A stretch of 64,000 nt of DNA from Lysobacterales bacterium (GTDB taxonomy: Bacteria > Pseudomonadota > Gammaproteobacteria > Xanthomonadales > Xanthomonadaceae). Under the pieces are notes generated by a model that was given only the letters and a program-made list of their open reading frames with translations, was not told the origin of the DNA and searched no databases. This document shows positions 1 to 9,403 of this stretch, piece by piece. Positions within the stretch are counted from its first letter, which is position 1, and each line of letters begins with the position of its first letter. The stretch spans positions 25,712 through 89,711 of the forward strand of contig JAFLDZ010000013.1 in the NCBI GenBank assembly GCA_017302135.1. Direction: 5' to 3'. Position numbers and translations under genes: made by a program.

Positions 1-115
1 CAACCATGGACGGGGCGGGGGACCGGCAGGACACCGGCCGCAGGCCGAAACCAACGAATTATCGTCGCGGTGCCGGACAGGGTCAAACGGCAATCGTGCC
101 GGGCCGTGCGATCCT

Positions 116-736
<621 letters not shown>

Positions 737-740
737 ACGC

Positions 741-1106
741 TCAGCCCTGCGCGTAGCGGTACACCAGCGACATCGCCAGAGCACCGCCGATGACGACCAT
801 CAGGAACAGGACGATCCCCTTCGCCAGCGAATAGCCGCCACCGGCAGCGCGCTGCGGCAACGCTTCCGGCAGCGCTTCGTCTTCGGTCACCACCGGCTCG
901 GCACTTTCCCATTCGTCGACGACAACCCGCGCAGCGTCGGCGTTCTCGTCGGCCACGTGCACCAGGATTTCGGTATTCGCCGGCAGCTCGCCGACCGCGC
1001 CCTGCAGATACTCGCCCTGGATGAATGCGGGGATGGCTTCTGCTTCCAGCAGTTGCCTGATCAGATGCGCATCGGCGATGTTGGCGGCGCGGTAGATGAT
1101 GATCAT
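741..1106 (-). CDS. DUF2007 (putative signal transducing) small membrane protein
   Basis: A 121-residue protein whose first ~70 residues (MIIIYRAANIADAHLIRQLL and onward) fit the DUF2007/PF09413 fold, a PII-like small domain called 'putative signal transducing protein' with no settled function. A single hydrophobic helix near the C-terminus (about residues 95-115, GIVLFLMVVIGGALAMSLVY) should anchor it in the inner membrane with the domain in the cytoplasm. The start at 1106 is preferred over an upstream in-frame ATG because the domain begins immediately at this methionine and the upstream extension is composition-like read-through. It is the last gene of the minus-strand group, 34 bp after the OppB-type permease. 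Function is unknown. Confidence 0.7.
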   Translation of the reverse strand: MIIIYRAANIADAHLIRQLLEAEAIPAFIQGEYLQGAVGELPANTEILVHVADENADAARVVVDEWESAEPVVTEDEALPEALPQRAAGGGYSLAKGIVLFLMVVIGGALAMSLVYRYAQG

Positions 1107-1140
1107 GCGTCGTGCTTCCGGTATCGGATCATGAGCGAGC

Positions 1141-2058
1141 TTAACCCGCCTCGCGAAGCCGGGGATCCATCCACGCGCGCAATGCATCGACCAGGGTATT
1201 GATCGCGACGATCAGCGCACCGACCACCAGCACCACGCCGAGCACCAGGGTGTAGTCGCGGTTGAGCGCGCCCTGCACGAAATAACGGCCCATGCCGGGG
1301 ATGCCGAACACCTGCTCGACCACCGCAGAACCGGTCACGATGTTGATCAGCGCCGGCGACAACCATGCGACCACCGGCAGCAGCGTCGGCTTGAGCGCAT
1401 GCGCGAACAGCAGCCGCGCTTCCGACAGTCCGCGCGCACGGGCGGCGGTCAGATATTCGGCATGGAGGATGTCGATCATCGACGCGCGGGTGAGGCGCGC
1501 GCAGTAGGCCAGATTCGGCAATGCCAGCGCGATGACCGGCAGCACGATGTTTTTCCACTCGCCCCAACCGCCCGCCGGCAACCAGTGCAGCGTCACCGCG
1601 AACAGCAGCACCAGCAGCGGCGCGACCACGAATTTCGGCACCGCCAGACCCAGCCCCGCGAACAGCATCAGCCCGCGATCCAGCCACGAGCCCGCATGCC
1701 GCGCCGCCCACACGCCCAGCGGCACGCCGCACAGCAGCGCGAGCAGCAGCGCGAGACTGCCGTTGAGGATCGATACCGGCAAGGCCTGCGCGACCAGTTG
1801 ATTGACGGTGTAGTCGGGATACTGGAACGACGGGCCCAGATCGCCGCGTGCCACATCGCCCAGCCACGCGCCGTATTGCGCCGGCAGCGGGCGATCGAGC
1901 CGGTACTTGGCCGCCAACGCGGCCTGCACTTCGGGCGGCGCGGATTTTTCGGTATCGAACGGCCCGCCCGGCGCCGCGCGCAGCAGCACGAAACACAGCG
2001 TAGCCAACAGCCACAGCGTCAACAGCGCTTCGAGCAGGCGCGCGGCGAAGCGGTTCAT
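1141..2058 (-). CDS. OppB/DppB-type peptide ABC transporter permease
   Basis: An inner-membrane permease subunit of a dipeptide/oligopeptide ABC importer, 305 residues, the usual length for OppB/DppB. It has an N-terminal transmembrane helix (LLTLWLLATLCFVLL), a periplasmic loop with RLDRPLPAQYGAWL typical of the family, further hydrophobic helices, and the cytoplasmic EAA-type coupling region around EYLTAARARGLSE that docks on the ATPase. The C-terminal half carries GSAVVEQVFGIPGMGRYF, a hallmark of this permease class. The matching substrate-binding protein lies upstream on the same strand, separated by a VIT-family gene. No OppC-type permease or OppD/F ATPase is present in the window, so the transporter must be completed by genes elsewhere. 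Confidence 0.9.
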   Translation of the reverse strand: MNRFAARLLEALLTLWLLATLCFVLLRAAPGGPFDTEKSAPPEVQAALAAKYRLDRPLPAQYGAWLGDVARGDLGPSFQYPDYTVNQLVAQALPVSILNGSLALLLALLCGVPLGVWAARHAGSWLDRGLMLFAGLGLAVPKFVVAPLLVLLFAVTLHWLPAGGWGEWKNIVLPVIALALPNLAYCARLTRASMIDILHAEYLTAARARGLSEARLLFAHALKPTLLPVVAWLSPALINIVTGSAVVEQVFGIPGMGRYFVQGALNRDYTLVLGVVLVVGALIVAINTLVDALRAWMDPRLREAG

Positions 2059-2088
2059 CGGAGACGATTCAAGCGCGTGCGTCCGGGC

Positions 2089-2784
2089 TCAGACCTGCAC
2101 GTCGAACAGACGGCCGATCAACGCGGCTGCGCCCATCGCCATCGCGCCCCAGAAGCCGACCCGCAGTGCGCCGCGCCACAGCGATGCGCCGCCGGCCCAG
2201 GCGGCGAGCGCGCCGGAGCCCAGCAGCGCCGCCAGGCTCACCGCCGAGGTGACGGTTTCGATCCGGCCCGCTGGCGCGATCAGCACCGCGCCGATCGGCA
2301 ACAGCGAACCGACGAAGAACGCGGCTGCGGACGCCATCGCCGCCTGCAGCGGACGCGCGCTCAGCGCATCGGTGATCCCCAGTTCGTCGCGTTTGTGCGC
2401 GCCCAGCGCATCGTGCGCGGTGAGCTGCTGCGCGACCTGCGCCGCGAGGTCCGGCGTCAGGCCGCGCTTGATGTAGATGTAGGTGAGTTCCTGCAGTTCG
2501 TGCTCGGGCTCTTCGGCCAATTCGCGCGTTTCCTTGGCGATATCGGCAGCCTCGGTATCGGCCTGCGATTGCACCGACACGTATTCGCCTGCGGCCATCG
2601 ACATCGCACCGGCGACGACACCGGCCACGCCGCCGCCGAGCACGACGCTGGTGCTGGCGCCGGTGGCGGCCACGCCGACCAGCAGACCCGCGATGGAGAT
2701 GATGCCGTCGTTGGCGCCGAGCACGGCAGCGCGCAGCCAGCCCACGCGATCGGTGCGGTGTGTTTCCAGATGCCAGCGGCGCAT
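2089..2784 (-). CDS. VIT/CCC1-family (DUF125) transporter
   Basis: A 231-residue membrane protein of the vacuolar iron transporter (VIT1/CCC1) family, whose characterised eukaryotic members move Fe2+ or Mn2+ by proton antiport. The family signature is clear: LRAAVLGANDGIISIAGLLVG in the first helix, then GEYVSVQSQAD after helix 2, a cytoplasmic acidic/helical segment (about residues 75-140), and three further hydrophobic helices at the C-terminus. In plant VIT1 the middle segment binds metal through Glu/Met residues; here it is Glu-rich (ETRELAEEPEHELQEL), compatible with that role. The gene sits between the peptide-binding protein (26 bp upstream) and the permease (30 bp downstream) on the same strand. 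Substrate is inferred only. Confidence 0.9.
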   Translation of the reverse strand: MRRWHLETHRTDRVGWLRAAVLGANDGIISIAGLLVGVAATGASTSVVLGGGVAGVVAGAMSMAAGEYVSVQSQADTEAADIAKETRELAEEPEHELQELTYIYIKRGLTPDLAAQVAQQLTAHDALGAHKRDELGITDALSARPLQAAMASAAAFFVGSLLPIGAVLIAPAGRIETVTSAVSLAALLGSGALAAWAGGASLWRGALRVGFWGAMAMGAAALIGRLFDVQV

Positions 2785-2810
2785 CGCGCGCTCCTCGAAA
2801 GTGGGTCGGT

Positions 2811-4388
2811 CTATTGTCGCAGCTGCAGCCAGCGCGAGGGATGGCGATCGAGCGGATTCGCTTCGAACCCCACCACTTTCGGCGAGACCAGATGCTTGGA
2901 CGTGTAGAAGTACAGCGGAATCAACACATGTGCGTGCAGCAAACGGGTTTCGGCGGCGCGCAGCCATGCATTGCGCACGACTTCGCTGCGCGCCGCATCC
3001 GCATTCGCGAACAATTCTTGATAACGCGCATCGTCGTAACCGGGCCAGTTCAGCGCGCCATCGTCGGCGAAGGCGCCGAGGAAATTGCGCGCGTCGGCGA
3101 CATCGCCGATCCAGCCGCCGCGGAACACCTGGGTGATCGCGCGCTGTCTGCGGTTCTGCACGAACACTTTCCACTCTTCGTTGCGCAGCCGCACGCGCAC
3201 GCCCAGCGTGTCGCGCCACATCGCCGCGACCGCAAGCGTGAGACGGCGATGCGGCGTGGACGTGTTGTAGCGCAGTTCGAGGATCAGCGGATTCGCGTCG
3301 GAATAGCCGGCTGCGCGGTACAGCGCTTTCGCACGCGCATCGCGTCGCGCCTGGTCCCAATCCGCCCAGTGGATCTTCGCGGCGTCGTAACCGGGAATGC
3401 CCGGCGGCACGATGCCGTAGGCCGGCGTTTCGCCAAGACCGGTGATGTAGCGCGTGAGTTTGTCGCGATCCACCGCCAGCGACAGCGCTTCGCGCAGCCG
3501 CGGGTCGTCCTTCAACGGCGGCCTGGTGACATTCATGCCCAGCCAGAACGCGCCGATGTACGGCGCGATGCGCAATTGCGCCCCGAACCGTTCGCGCAGT
3601 TTCGGCAGCGGCTGCGGTGGCGCGGTTTCGGTGATGTGCAGATCGCCCGCCGCGAAGCGCTGCAGTTCGGCGGCGGCATCTTCGGTGACGTGGAAACGCA
3701 CGCGCGCGATCCGCACGCTGGCCGCATCGTGGAAGCGCGGATTGCGTTCGACCGTGAGATTCGCCTGCGGCGTCCACGCGACCAGCCGGTACGCGCCGTT
3801 GCTCACCAGATGCCCGGGCCGCGTGTGCTGGTTGCCGTACTGCGTCACCGCCGGCAGATACACCGGAAACGCGATCGGCAGGGTCAGCAACGCGGGCAGC
3901 GCGACCTGTCGCGTCGTGCGGATGCGGATCGTGCGCGCGTCCGGCGCATCGATGCCCAGCGTCGTCGGCGACGATTTGCCCGATTGCACAGCGCTTGCGT
4001 TGAGCACGGCATCGAACTGTTCGGCGAACGGCGCAGCGGTCTCCGGCGCGAATGCGCGGCGGAAACTGGCGACGATGGCGGCGGCGGTCAGCGTTTCGCC
4101 ATTGCTCCAGCGCAAACCGTTGCGCAGATGGAAAGTCCACAGGCGGCCATCGGCCGATACCTCCCAGCGTTCGGCCATGCCCGGAATCAAGCGCCCGGCG
4201 GCATCCTCGGTCACCAGACCTTCGTAGAGATCGCGCAGCACGTTGCCGCAGGCCACTTCCTGGCAACGATGCGCATCCAGCGTGGCGGGCTCCGGACCGT
4301 TGCCGCGTTCGAGCTGCTCCACCGGACGCGCCTGCGCGGCGGCGTCGATGGAACACAGACAGAGCAGCAGGGCAACAATGCGCATCAT
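2811..4388 (-). CDS. Family 5 extracellular peptide-binding protein (OppA/DppA-like)
   Basis: A 525-residue periplasmic solute-binding protein of SBP family 5, expected to deliver oligopeptides to an Opp-type permease. The N-terminus has a short Sec signal peptide (MMRIVALLLCLCSIDAAAQA, cleavage near AQA). Typical family segments follow: EPATLDAHRC, the ERWEVSADGRLWTFHLR segment, SNGAYRLVAWTPQANLTVERN and LSLAVDRDKLTRYI. Two adjacent ATGs (4388, 4385) could both serve. It is the first gene of the minus-strand group that continues with the VIT transporter, the OppB-type permease and the DUF2007 protein, and it is divergent from gshA across 126 bp, a likely two-way promoter region. Peptide specificity cannot be read from the sequence. 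Confidence 0.92.
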   Translation of the reverse strand: MMRIVALLLCLCSIDAAAQARPVEQLERGNGPEPATLDAHRCQEVACGNVLRDLYEGLVTEDAAGRLIPGMAERWEVSADGRLWTFHLRNGLRWSNGETLTAAAIVASFRRAFAPETAAPFAEQFDAVLNASAVQSGKSSPTTLGIDAPDARTIRIRTTRQVALPALLTLPIAFPVYLPAVTQYGNQHTRPGHLVSNGAYRLVAWTPQANLTVERNPRFHDAASVRIARVRFHVTEDAAAELQRFAAGDLHITETAPPQPLPKLRERFGAQLRIAPYIGAFWLGMNVTRPPLKDDPRLREALSLAVDRDKLTRYITGLGETPAYGIVPPGIPGYDAAKIHWADWDQARRDARAKALYRAAGYSDANPLILELRYNTSTPHRRLTLAVAAMWRDTLGVRVRLRNEEWKVFVQNRRQRAITQVFRGGWIGDVADARNFLGAFADDGALNWPGYDDARYQELFANADAARSEVVRNAWLRAAETRLLHAHVLIPLYFYTSKHLVSPKVVGFEANPLDRHPSRWLQLRQ

Positions 4389-4514
4389 CGGCGGCGGCTA
4401 TAGTGCGGAACTTGCGATGTTAGGGTATGGCCCCCATGTCGCCTATCCGCGCGCCGGTCGCACCTGTCCCGCCTCCGCTGCGCTCTTGTTGTCGTCCCCC
4501 ATTGCGGAACCCCC

Positions 4515-5894
4515 ATGTCCAGCCCCAGCCACGTCGCCGATACACCCATCACCGATCGCGACCAGTTGGTGGCAGTGCTCGCCTCCGGCGAGAAGCCCAA
4601 GGCCGACTGGCGCATCGGCACCGAGCACGAGAAGTTCGGTTTCCGTCGCGACGATCTGCGCCCGCCGACCTTCGAGGGCGAACGCGGCATCGAGGCGCTG
4701 CTGACCGGTCTGACCCGGTTCGGCTGGGAACCGGTGCAGGAGCGCATCGGACAAGCGCCGGCGCACACCATCGCGCTGCTCAAGAACGGCGCTTCGGTCA
4801 CGCTGGAGCCGGCCGGCCAGCTCGAGCTGTCCGGCGCGCCGGTGGAAACCATCCACGACACCTGCGCCGAGATCGGCAGCCATCTGAAAGAAGTGAAGAC
4901 CGTCGCCGACGAACTCGACATCGGTTTCCTCGGCATGGGTTTCCAGCCGAAATGGCGCCGCGACGAGATGCCGTGGATGCCGAAAGGCCGCTACCGGATC
5001 ATGCGCGACTACATGCCGAAAGTCGGCACGCTCGGCCTCGACATGATGACCCGCACCTGCACCGTGCAGGTGAATCTGGACTACAGCAGCGAAGCGGACA
5101 TGGTGAAGAAATTCCGCGTCTCGCTGGCGCTGCAGCCGATCGCGACCGCGCTGTTCGCCGATTCGCCGTTCACCGAAGGCAAGCCCAACGGTTATCTCAG
5201 CTACCGCTCGCACATCTGGACCGACACCGATCGCGATCGTACCGGCATGCTCGACTTCGTGTTCGACGACGGCTTCGGCTACGAACGCTACGTCGATTAT
5301 CTGCTCGACGTGCCGATGTATTTCTCGTATCGCAATGGCGAATATATCGACGCGAGCGGCCTGAGCTTCCGCGACTTCATGCAGGGCAAGCTGCAGGTGT
5401 TGCCCGGTGCGCTGCCCACGTTGGCGGATTGGTCCGACCACATGACCACCGCGTTTCCGGAAGTGCGGCTGAAGAAATTCCTGGAGATGCGCGGCGCCGA
5501 CAGCGGCCCGTGGAGCCGGATCTGCGCGCTGCCCGCGTTCTGGGTCGGCCTGCTGTACGACGATGCCGCGCTCGACGCCGCATGGGACCTGGTCAAGGAT
5601 TTCAGCATGGACGAGCGCAACGCCCTGCGCGACGGCGTGCCGAAACTCGCGTTGAATGTTCCCTTCCGCAACGGCACGCTCGGCGACCTCGCACGCGAAG
5701 CGGTGAAGATTTCCGTCGCTGGCCTGCGTCGCCGCGCCGCGCTCAACGCCAGCGGCGCCGATGAGACCCGTTTTCTCGAACCGCTGATCGAAATGGCCGA
5801 GGCCAACCAGACCGCCGCCGAGCGCAAGCTCGCGCTGTACCACGGCGAATGGAAAGGCGACATCGACCACGTGTTCCGCGAGTTCGCGTATTGA
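4515..5894 (+). CDS. gshA: Glutamate--cysteine ligase (plant-like GCS2 type)
   Basis: Catalyses ATP-dependent joining of glutamate to cysteine, the first step of glutathione synthesis, in the cytoplasm. The 459-residue protein aligns by eye with the plant/alphaproteobacterial class of glutamate-cysteine ligases, not with the E. coli GshA class: [10 protein letters not shown] near the N-terminus, [28 protein letters not shown] and [13 protein letters not shown]. Its length is normal for that class (about 450). It is preceded by a divergent gene at 4388 and followed by 251 bp with no gene. No gshB is nearby. The start ATG at 4515 has a weak GGAA-like ribosome site (GCGGAACCCCC). Identification is confident from the long contiguous family motifs. 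Confidence 0.93.
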   Translation: MSSPSHVADTPITDRDQLVAVLASGEKPKADWRIGTEHEKFGFRRDDLRPPTFEGERGIEALLTGLTRFGWEPVQERIGQAPAHTIALLKNGASVTLEPAGQLELSGAPVETIHDTCAEIGSHLKEVKTVADELDIGFLGMGFQPKWRRDEMPWMPKGRYRIMRDYMPKVGTLGLDMMTRTCTVQVNLDYSSEADMVKKFRVSLALQPIATALFADSPFTEGKPNGYLSYRSHIWTDTDRDRTGMLDFVFDDGFGYERYVDYLLDVPMYFSYRNGEYIDASGLSFRDFMQGKLQVLPGALPTLADWSDHMTTAFPEVRLKKFLEMRGADSGPWSRICALPAFWVGLLYDDAALDAAWDLVKDFSMDERNALRDGVPKLALNVPFRNGTLGDLAREAVKISVAGLRRRAALNASGADETRFLEPLIEMAEANQTAAERKLALYHGEWKGDIDHVFREFAY

Positions 5895-6120
5895 AGAGCG
5901 CCCCTCCCTCGACCTTCGGCCGCCCTCGTGCGGCCCTCGCGCATAGCGCTCGGGCGTTCATCGGCGCGCGAGCCAATGGCTCGCAAACGCGCCTCTTCAC
6001 CCCCGCATGCGGGGAGAGGGAAGAGCGAGCATAGCGAGCGACAGAGGGGCGCTTTTGATCCAGCTCTGCCTCTGCACACGAATACATCTCCCCAGCCTGA
6101 CGGCTTTGTGTAATCTCAAC
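5895..6120. repeat. Palindrome-rich intergenic segment
   Basis: The 251 bp between gshA and ppc are made of repeat-like sequence. At 6001-6014 there is a perfect 14-base palindrome, CCCCGCATGCGGGG, followed by GAGAGGG. The preceding stretch contains CGCGAGCCAATGGCTCGC (about 5967-5984), another inverted repeat. Such 'gcatgcgggga-gaggg' blocks are commonly dispersed between genes in GC-rich proteobacteria, so a REP-like element or its remnants is the best reading. It could also act as an mRNA 3' structure for gshA, but no U-tract follows. The ppc promoter probably lies at the right edge (around TGTAATCT, near 6109). Confidence 0.45.
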
Positions 6121-6145
6121 GATTCGCACCCCACTGCGAGTCACC

Positions 6146-8860
6146 ATGCGCGTCCGCGACACCCTCGAATTCGCCGAGACCGACACCCTGCTGCGCGACG
6201 ATGTGCGGCAGTTGGGCACGATGGTCGGCGACATGCTGGCCGAGCAGGTCTCGGCCGAACTGCTGACCCAGGTCGAATCCGTACGCCGTGCCGCGATCGC
6301 GCGCCGCGAGCAGGGCAAGACCATCGACGAACTCGCCGAACGCCTCGCAGCGGTGCCGATGGAAGACGCCGACGCGCTCGTCCGCGCGTTCGCGGCCTAC
6401 TTCGGCGTGGTGAATCTGGCCGAACGCATCCATCGCATCCGCCGCCGCCGTCACTACCAGCGCAGCAGCGCCGCGCCGCAGCCCGGCGGACTGTGCGCCG
6501 TGCTGCGCGAATTGCGCGAAGACGGCGTCACGCTCGATGAGCTGCGCGAACTGCTGCCGCGGCTGCGGATCGAGCCGGTGTTCACCGCGCATCCGACCGA
6601 AGCCGTGCGCCGCGCGTTGCTGCTCAAGGAACGCACCATCGTCGAGCGGCTGATCGCCGACATCGACCGCCAGCGCACGCCGGCCGAACGCGGCGCCGAC
6701 ACCGCGCGCATCCGCCAGGCGCTGACCGCAAGCTGGCAGACCGCCGACACCCCGCCGCATCAGCCGACGGTCGCCGACGAAGTCGAACACATCGGCTTCT
6801 ATCTCAGCAATGTGCTGTACCGCGCACTGCCGGTGTACTACGAGGCGTTCGCCGATGCGATGGAGACCGCGTACGGCGACGATCCGGACTACCGTCGATC
6901 CGACCTGCCGCCGATGTTGCGCTTCGGCACCTGGGTCGGCGGCGACATGGACGGCAACCCGAACGTCGGCGCCGACACCATCCGCGCCGCGCTGTCGGCG
7001 CAGCGCGCGCAGGTGCTGGCGAACTATCGCGCCGATCTGCACGCACTGGGCGAAATCCTCACCCAGAGCCGCGACCGCGTGAGCGTCGACGACGCCATCG
7101 AAACGCGCATCGCCGGCTACATCCTGTCGATGCCCGCCGCCGCCGCGAAACTCAGCCCGCGCCTGTCGGACATGCCGTATCGGCAACTGCTCGACCTGAT
7201 GCGCGCGCGGCTGTCGGCGACGCAGACCGGCGCAGCGGCGGGCTATGCCGATGCCGATGCGTTCATCGCCGACCTGCAGCTCATCGACGCCAGTCTGGTC
7301 CGCCACCGTGGCGAACACGCCGGCCGCTTCGCCCTGCAGCGCGTGCTGTGGCGCGTGCGCACCTTCGGATTCCATCTCGCGACGCTCGATCTGCGCCAGG
7401 ATTCCGGCACCCACGACGCCGCAGTCGCCGCACTGCTCGACGATCCGCAGTGGTCCGCGCGCGCGCCGGCCGAGCGCATCGCGCCGCTGCATGCGCTGAT
7501 CGGCGGCACCGCCGAGGTCGTCATCGATGCGCCCGCCGCGCAGCCGACGCTCGCGGTCATGCGCACCGTGCGCGAAGCGCGCGCGAGCTTCGGCGCGCAT
7601 GCGTTCGGCCCGTACATCATCAGCATGAGCCGCAGCGCAGCCGACGCCCTCGCGGTGCTGGCGCTGGCGCGTGTCGCCGGGTGTATCGAAGGCGATGACG
7701 TGCCGCTCGATATCGCACCGCTGTTCGAAACCATCGACGACCTGCGCGCCGCGCCCGAGATCATGCGCGCGCTGTTCGACGATCCGGTCTACCGTCGCCA
7801 TCTGCAATCGCGCGGCGGAAAGCAGACGGTGATGCTGGGGTATTCCGACAGCGCCAAGGACGGCGGCATCCTCGCCTCGCGCTGGGCGCTGCAGCGCACC
7901 CAGGTCGAACTGCTGGAACTCTCGCAGCAGGCCGGCGTGCGCATCGTGTTCTTCCACGGTCGCGGCGGATCCGTGAGTCGCGGCGGCGGCAAGACCGAAC
8001 GCGCGATCATCGCGGCGCCGCGCGGCACCGTCGACGGCGTGCTGCGGGTGACCGAACAGGGCGAAGTGATCCATCGCAAATACGGCATCCGCGCGCTGGC
8101 CCTGCGCAATCTCGAACAGGCGACCGCCGCCGTGATGCGCGCCAGCCTGCGCCCGCGCCCGCAGGAACCGCGCGAAGCCGGTTGGCGCGCGCTCGCGGCC
8201 GAACTCGCGCAGAGCTCGCGCTCGCACTACCGCGCGCTGGTGCACGAACACGCGGACTTTCCCGCGTACTTCCGCGTGGCGACGCCGATCGATGTGATCG
8301 AGCGTTTACGCCTGGGTTCGCGGCCGTCGAAACGCCGCGAAGGCGGCATCGATGCGCTGCGTGCGATCCCGTGGGTATTCGCGTGGTCGCAGAACCGCTC
8401 CGGCCTCACCGGCTGGTACGGTGTCGGCACCGCGCTCGTTCACGGCATCGACACGCACGGCCACGACGCCATCGCTGCGATGGCGCACGACTGGCCGTTT
8501 TTCGCCGCGATGCTGGACGATATCGAAATGCTGATGGCGAAATCGGACCTCGCCATCTTCGAGCGCTACTCGCGCCTCGCAGGCCCGCTGCACGATGTGT
8601 TCTATCCCGGCATTGCCGCTGAATTCGAACGCACTGCGGACACCATCCTGTCGCTGCGCGGCCGCAGCCAACTGCTGCAGGACGACTACCGCCTCCGCCT
8701 CTCGATCCGCCTGCGTAATCCCTATGTCGATCCGATCAGCCTGCTGCAGGTGGAATTGCTGCAACGTTGGCGCGATGCGGGCCGCGAGGATGAGGCGCTG
8801 TTCCAGGCGTTGGTGGCGACGGTCAACGGGATCGCAGCCGGCATCCAGAACACCGGATGA
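6146..8860 (+). CDS. ppc: Phosphoenolpyruvate carboxylase
   Basis: Carboxylates phosphoenolpyruvate with bicarbonate to oxaloacetate, replenishing the TCA cycle. The 904-residue protein (E. coli: 883) has the diagnostic motifs: VFTAHPTEAVRR with the catalytic histidine at about residue 149, GGDMDGNPNVGADT, LMLGYSDSAKDGG (here read VMLGYSDSAKDGG) near residue 565, the glycine-rich FHGRGGSVSRGGG loop, and the C-terminal tetrapeptide QNTG, which closes the protein as in other bacterial enzymes. All appear intact. The gene is monocistronic: repeats and a probable promoter lie upstream, and a convergent membrane-protein gene ends 56 bp downstream. Allosteric control by acetyl-CoA and aspartate is known for the family but not visible here. 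Confidence 0.98.
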   Translation: MRVRDTLEFAETDTLLRDDVRQLGTMVGDMLAEQVSAELLTQVESVRRAAIARREQGKTIDELAERLAAVPMEDADALVRAFAAYFGVVNLAERIHRIRRRRHYQRSSAAPQPGGLCAVLRELREDGVTLDELRELLPRLRIEPVFTAHPTEAVRRALLLKERTIVERLIADIDRQRTPAERGADTARIRQALTASWQTADTPPHQPTVADEVEHIGFYLSNVLYRALPVYYEAFADAMETAYGDDPDYRRSDLPPMLRFGTWVGGDMDGNPNVGADTIRAALSAQRAQVLANYRADLHALGEILTQSRDRVSVDDAIETRIAGYILSMPAAAAKLSPRLSDMPYRQLLDLMRARLSATQTGAAAGYADADAFIADLQLIDASLVRHRGEHAGRFALQRVLWRVRTFGFHLATLDLRQDSGTHDAAVAALLDDPQWSARAPAERIAPLHALIGGTAEVVIDAPAAQPTLAVMRTVREARASFGAHAFGPYIISMSRSAADALAVLALARVAGCIEGDDVPLDIAPLFETIDDLRAAPEIMRALFDDPVYRRHLQSRGGKQTVMLGYSDSAKDGGILASRWALQRTQVELLELSQQAGVRIVFFHGRGGSVSRGGGKTERAIIAAPRGTVDGVLRVTEQGEVIHRKYGIRALALRNLEQATAAVMRASLRPRPQEPREAGWRALAAELAQSSRSHYRALVHEHADFPAYFRVATPIDVIERLRLGSRPSKRREGGIDALRAIPWVFAWSQNRSGLTGWYGVGTALVHGIDTHGHDAIAAMAHDWPFFAAMLDDIEMLMAKSDLAIFERYSRLAGPLHDVFYPGIAAEFERTADTILSLRGRSQLLQDDYRLRLSIRLRNPYVDPISLLQVELLQRWRDAGREDEALFQALVATVNGIAAGIQNTG

Positions 8861-8916
8861 CGTTTGCGGGAGTGGCCGAGCGATGTCGAAGGGGATGCAA
8901 GTCGCGAGCAGCGCAC

Positions 8917-9318
8917 CTATGCATCGCTGTTGGATTTCTCCGGCGTCGGCTTGACGCGCAGCGCTGCGGCCATCGCGCCGATGCCGCCGGCCAGCAGCCC
9001 GAGCATCATCAACGTATTGAACAGGCTGGTGGGCTGGAAATAGATGCGCAGGTTGGCGAGCACGCCGACGAGGATGATGGTGATGCCCGCCGCCAGCAGC
9101 AGCCAGCCGATGATGGATTTGCCGTTGAAGAAGATCATGCCGGTGCCGACGAGGAACGGAATCAGCGACAGGCCGAAGCTGCTGACACCGTAGAAGCTCC
9201 AGAAACCGCCGGAGGTGACCTGGACCTGGTTGGTCAGCAACCAGCCACCGGCCACCGCGCACATCAGGCCGATGAAGAACTGTCCTGCACCGCCGGGAGT
9301 GCCGCCTGCGCCTGTCAT
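8917..9318 (-). CDS. Small four-helix membrane protein, unknown function
   Basis: A 133-residue protein with four predicted membrane helices: FFIGLMCAVAGGWLL, FGLSLIPFLVGTGMIFF, IIGWLLLAAGITIILVGVL and LMMLGLLAGGIGAMAAAL. The N-terminus is short and glycine-rich (MTGAGGTPGGAGQ) and the C-terminal tail is charged (VKPTPEKSNSDA). The start at 9318 is chosen over an in-frame upstream ATG (9351) because GAGGA lies seven bases before it. I do not recognise a named family. The gene stands alone on the minus strand, convergent with ppc and 85 bp downstream of the AMP-ligase gene of the same strand, so co-transcription with that gene is possible but unproven. Confidence 0.7.
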   Translation of the reverse strand: MTGAGGTPGGAGQFFIGLMCAVAGGWLLTNQVQVTSGGFWSFYGVSSFGLSLIPFLVGTGMIFFNGKSIIGWLLLAAGITIILVGVLANLRIYFQPTSLFNTLMMLGLLAGGIGAMAAALRVKPTPEKSNSDA

Positions 9319-9403
9319 GTGCTGTCCTCGTTCGGAATGGATCGGCCGCAATCTCGGCCGAGATCGCGGTCGAGATCATAGCGCAGCGATCCTGATCCGC
9401 GAT

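Noticed and set aside
8864..8890. GCGGGAGTGGCCGAGCGA, like the 5' end of a tRNA
   Set aside because: No cloverleaf, anticodon arm or acceptor partner can be drawn in the following sequence.
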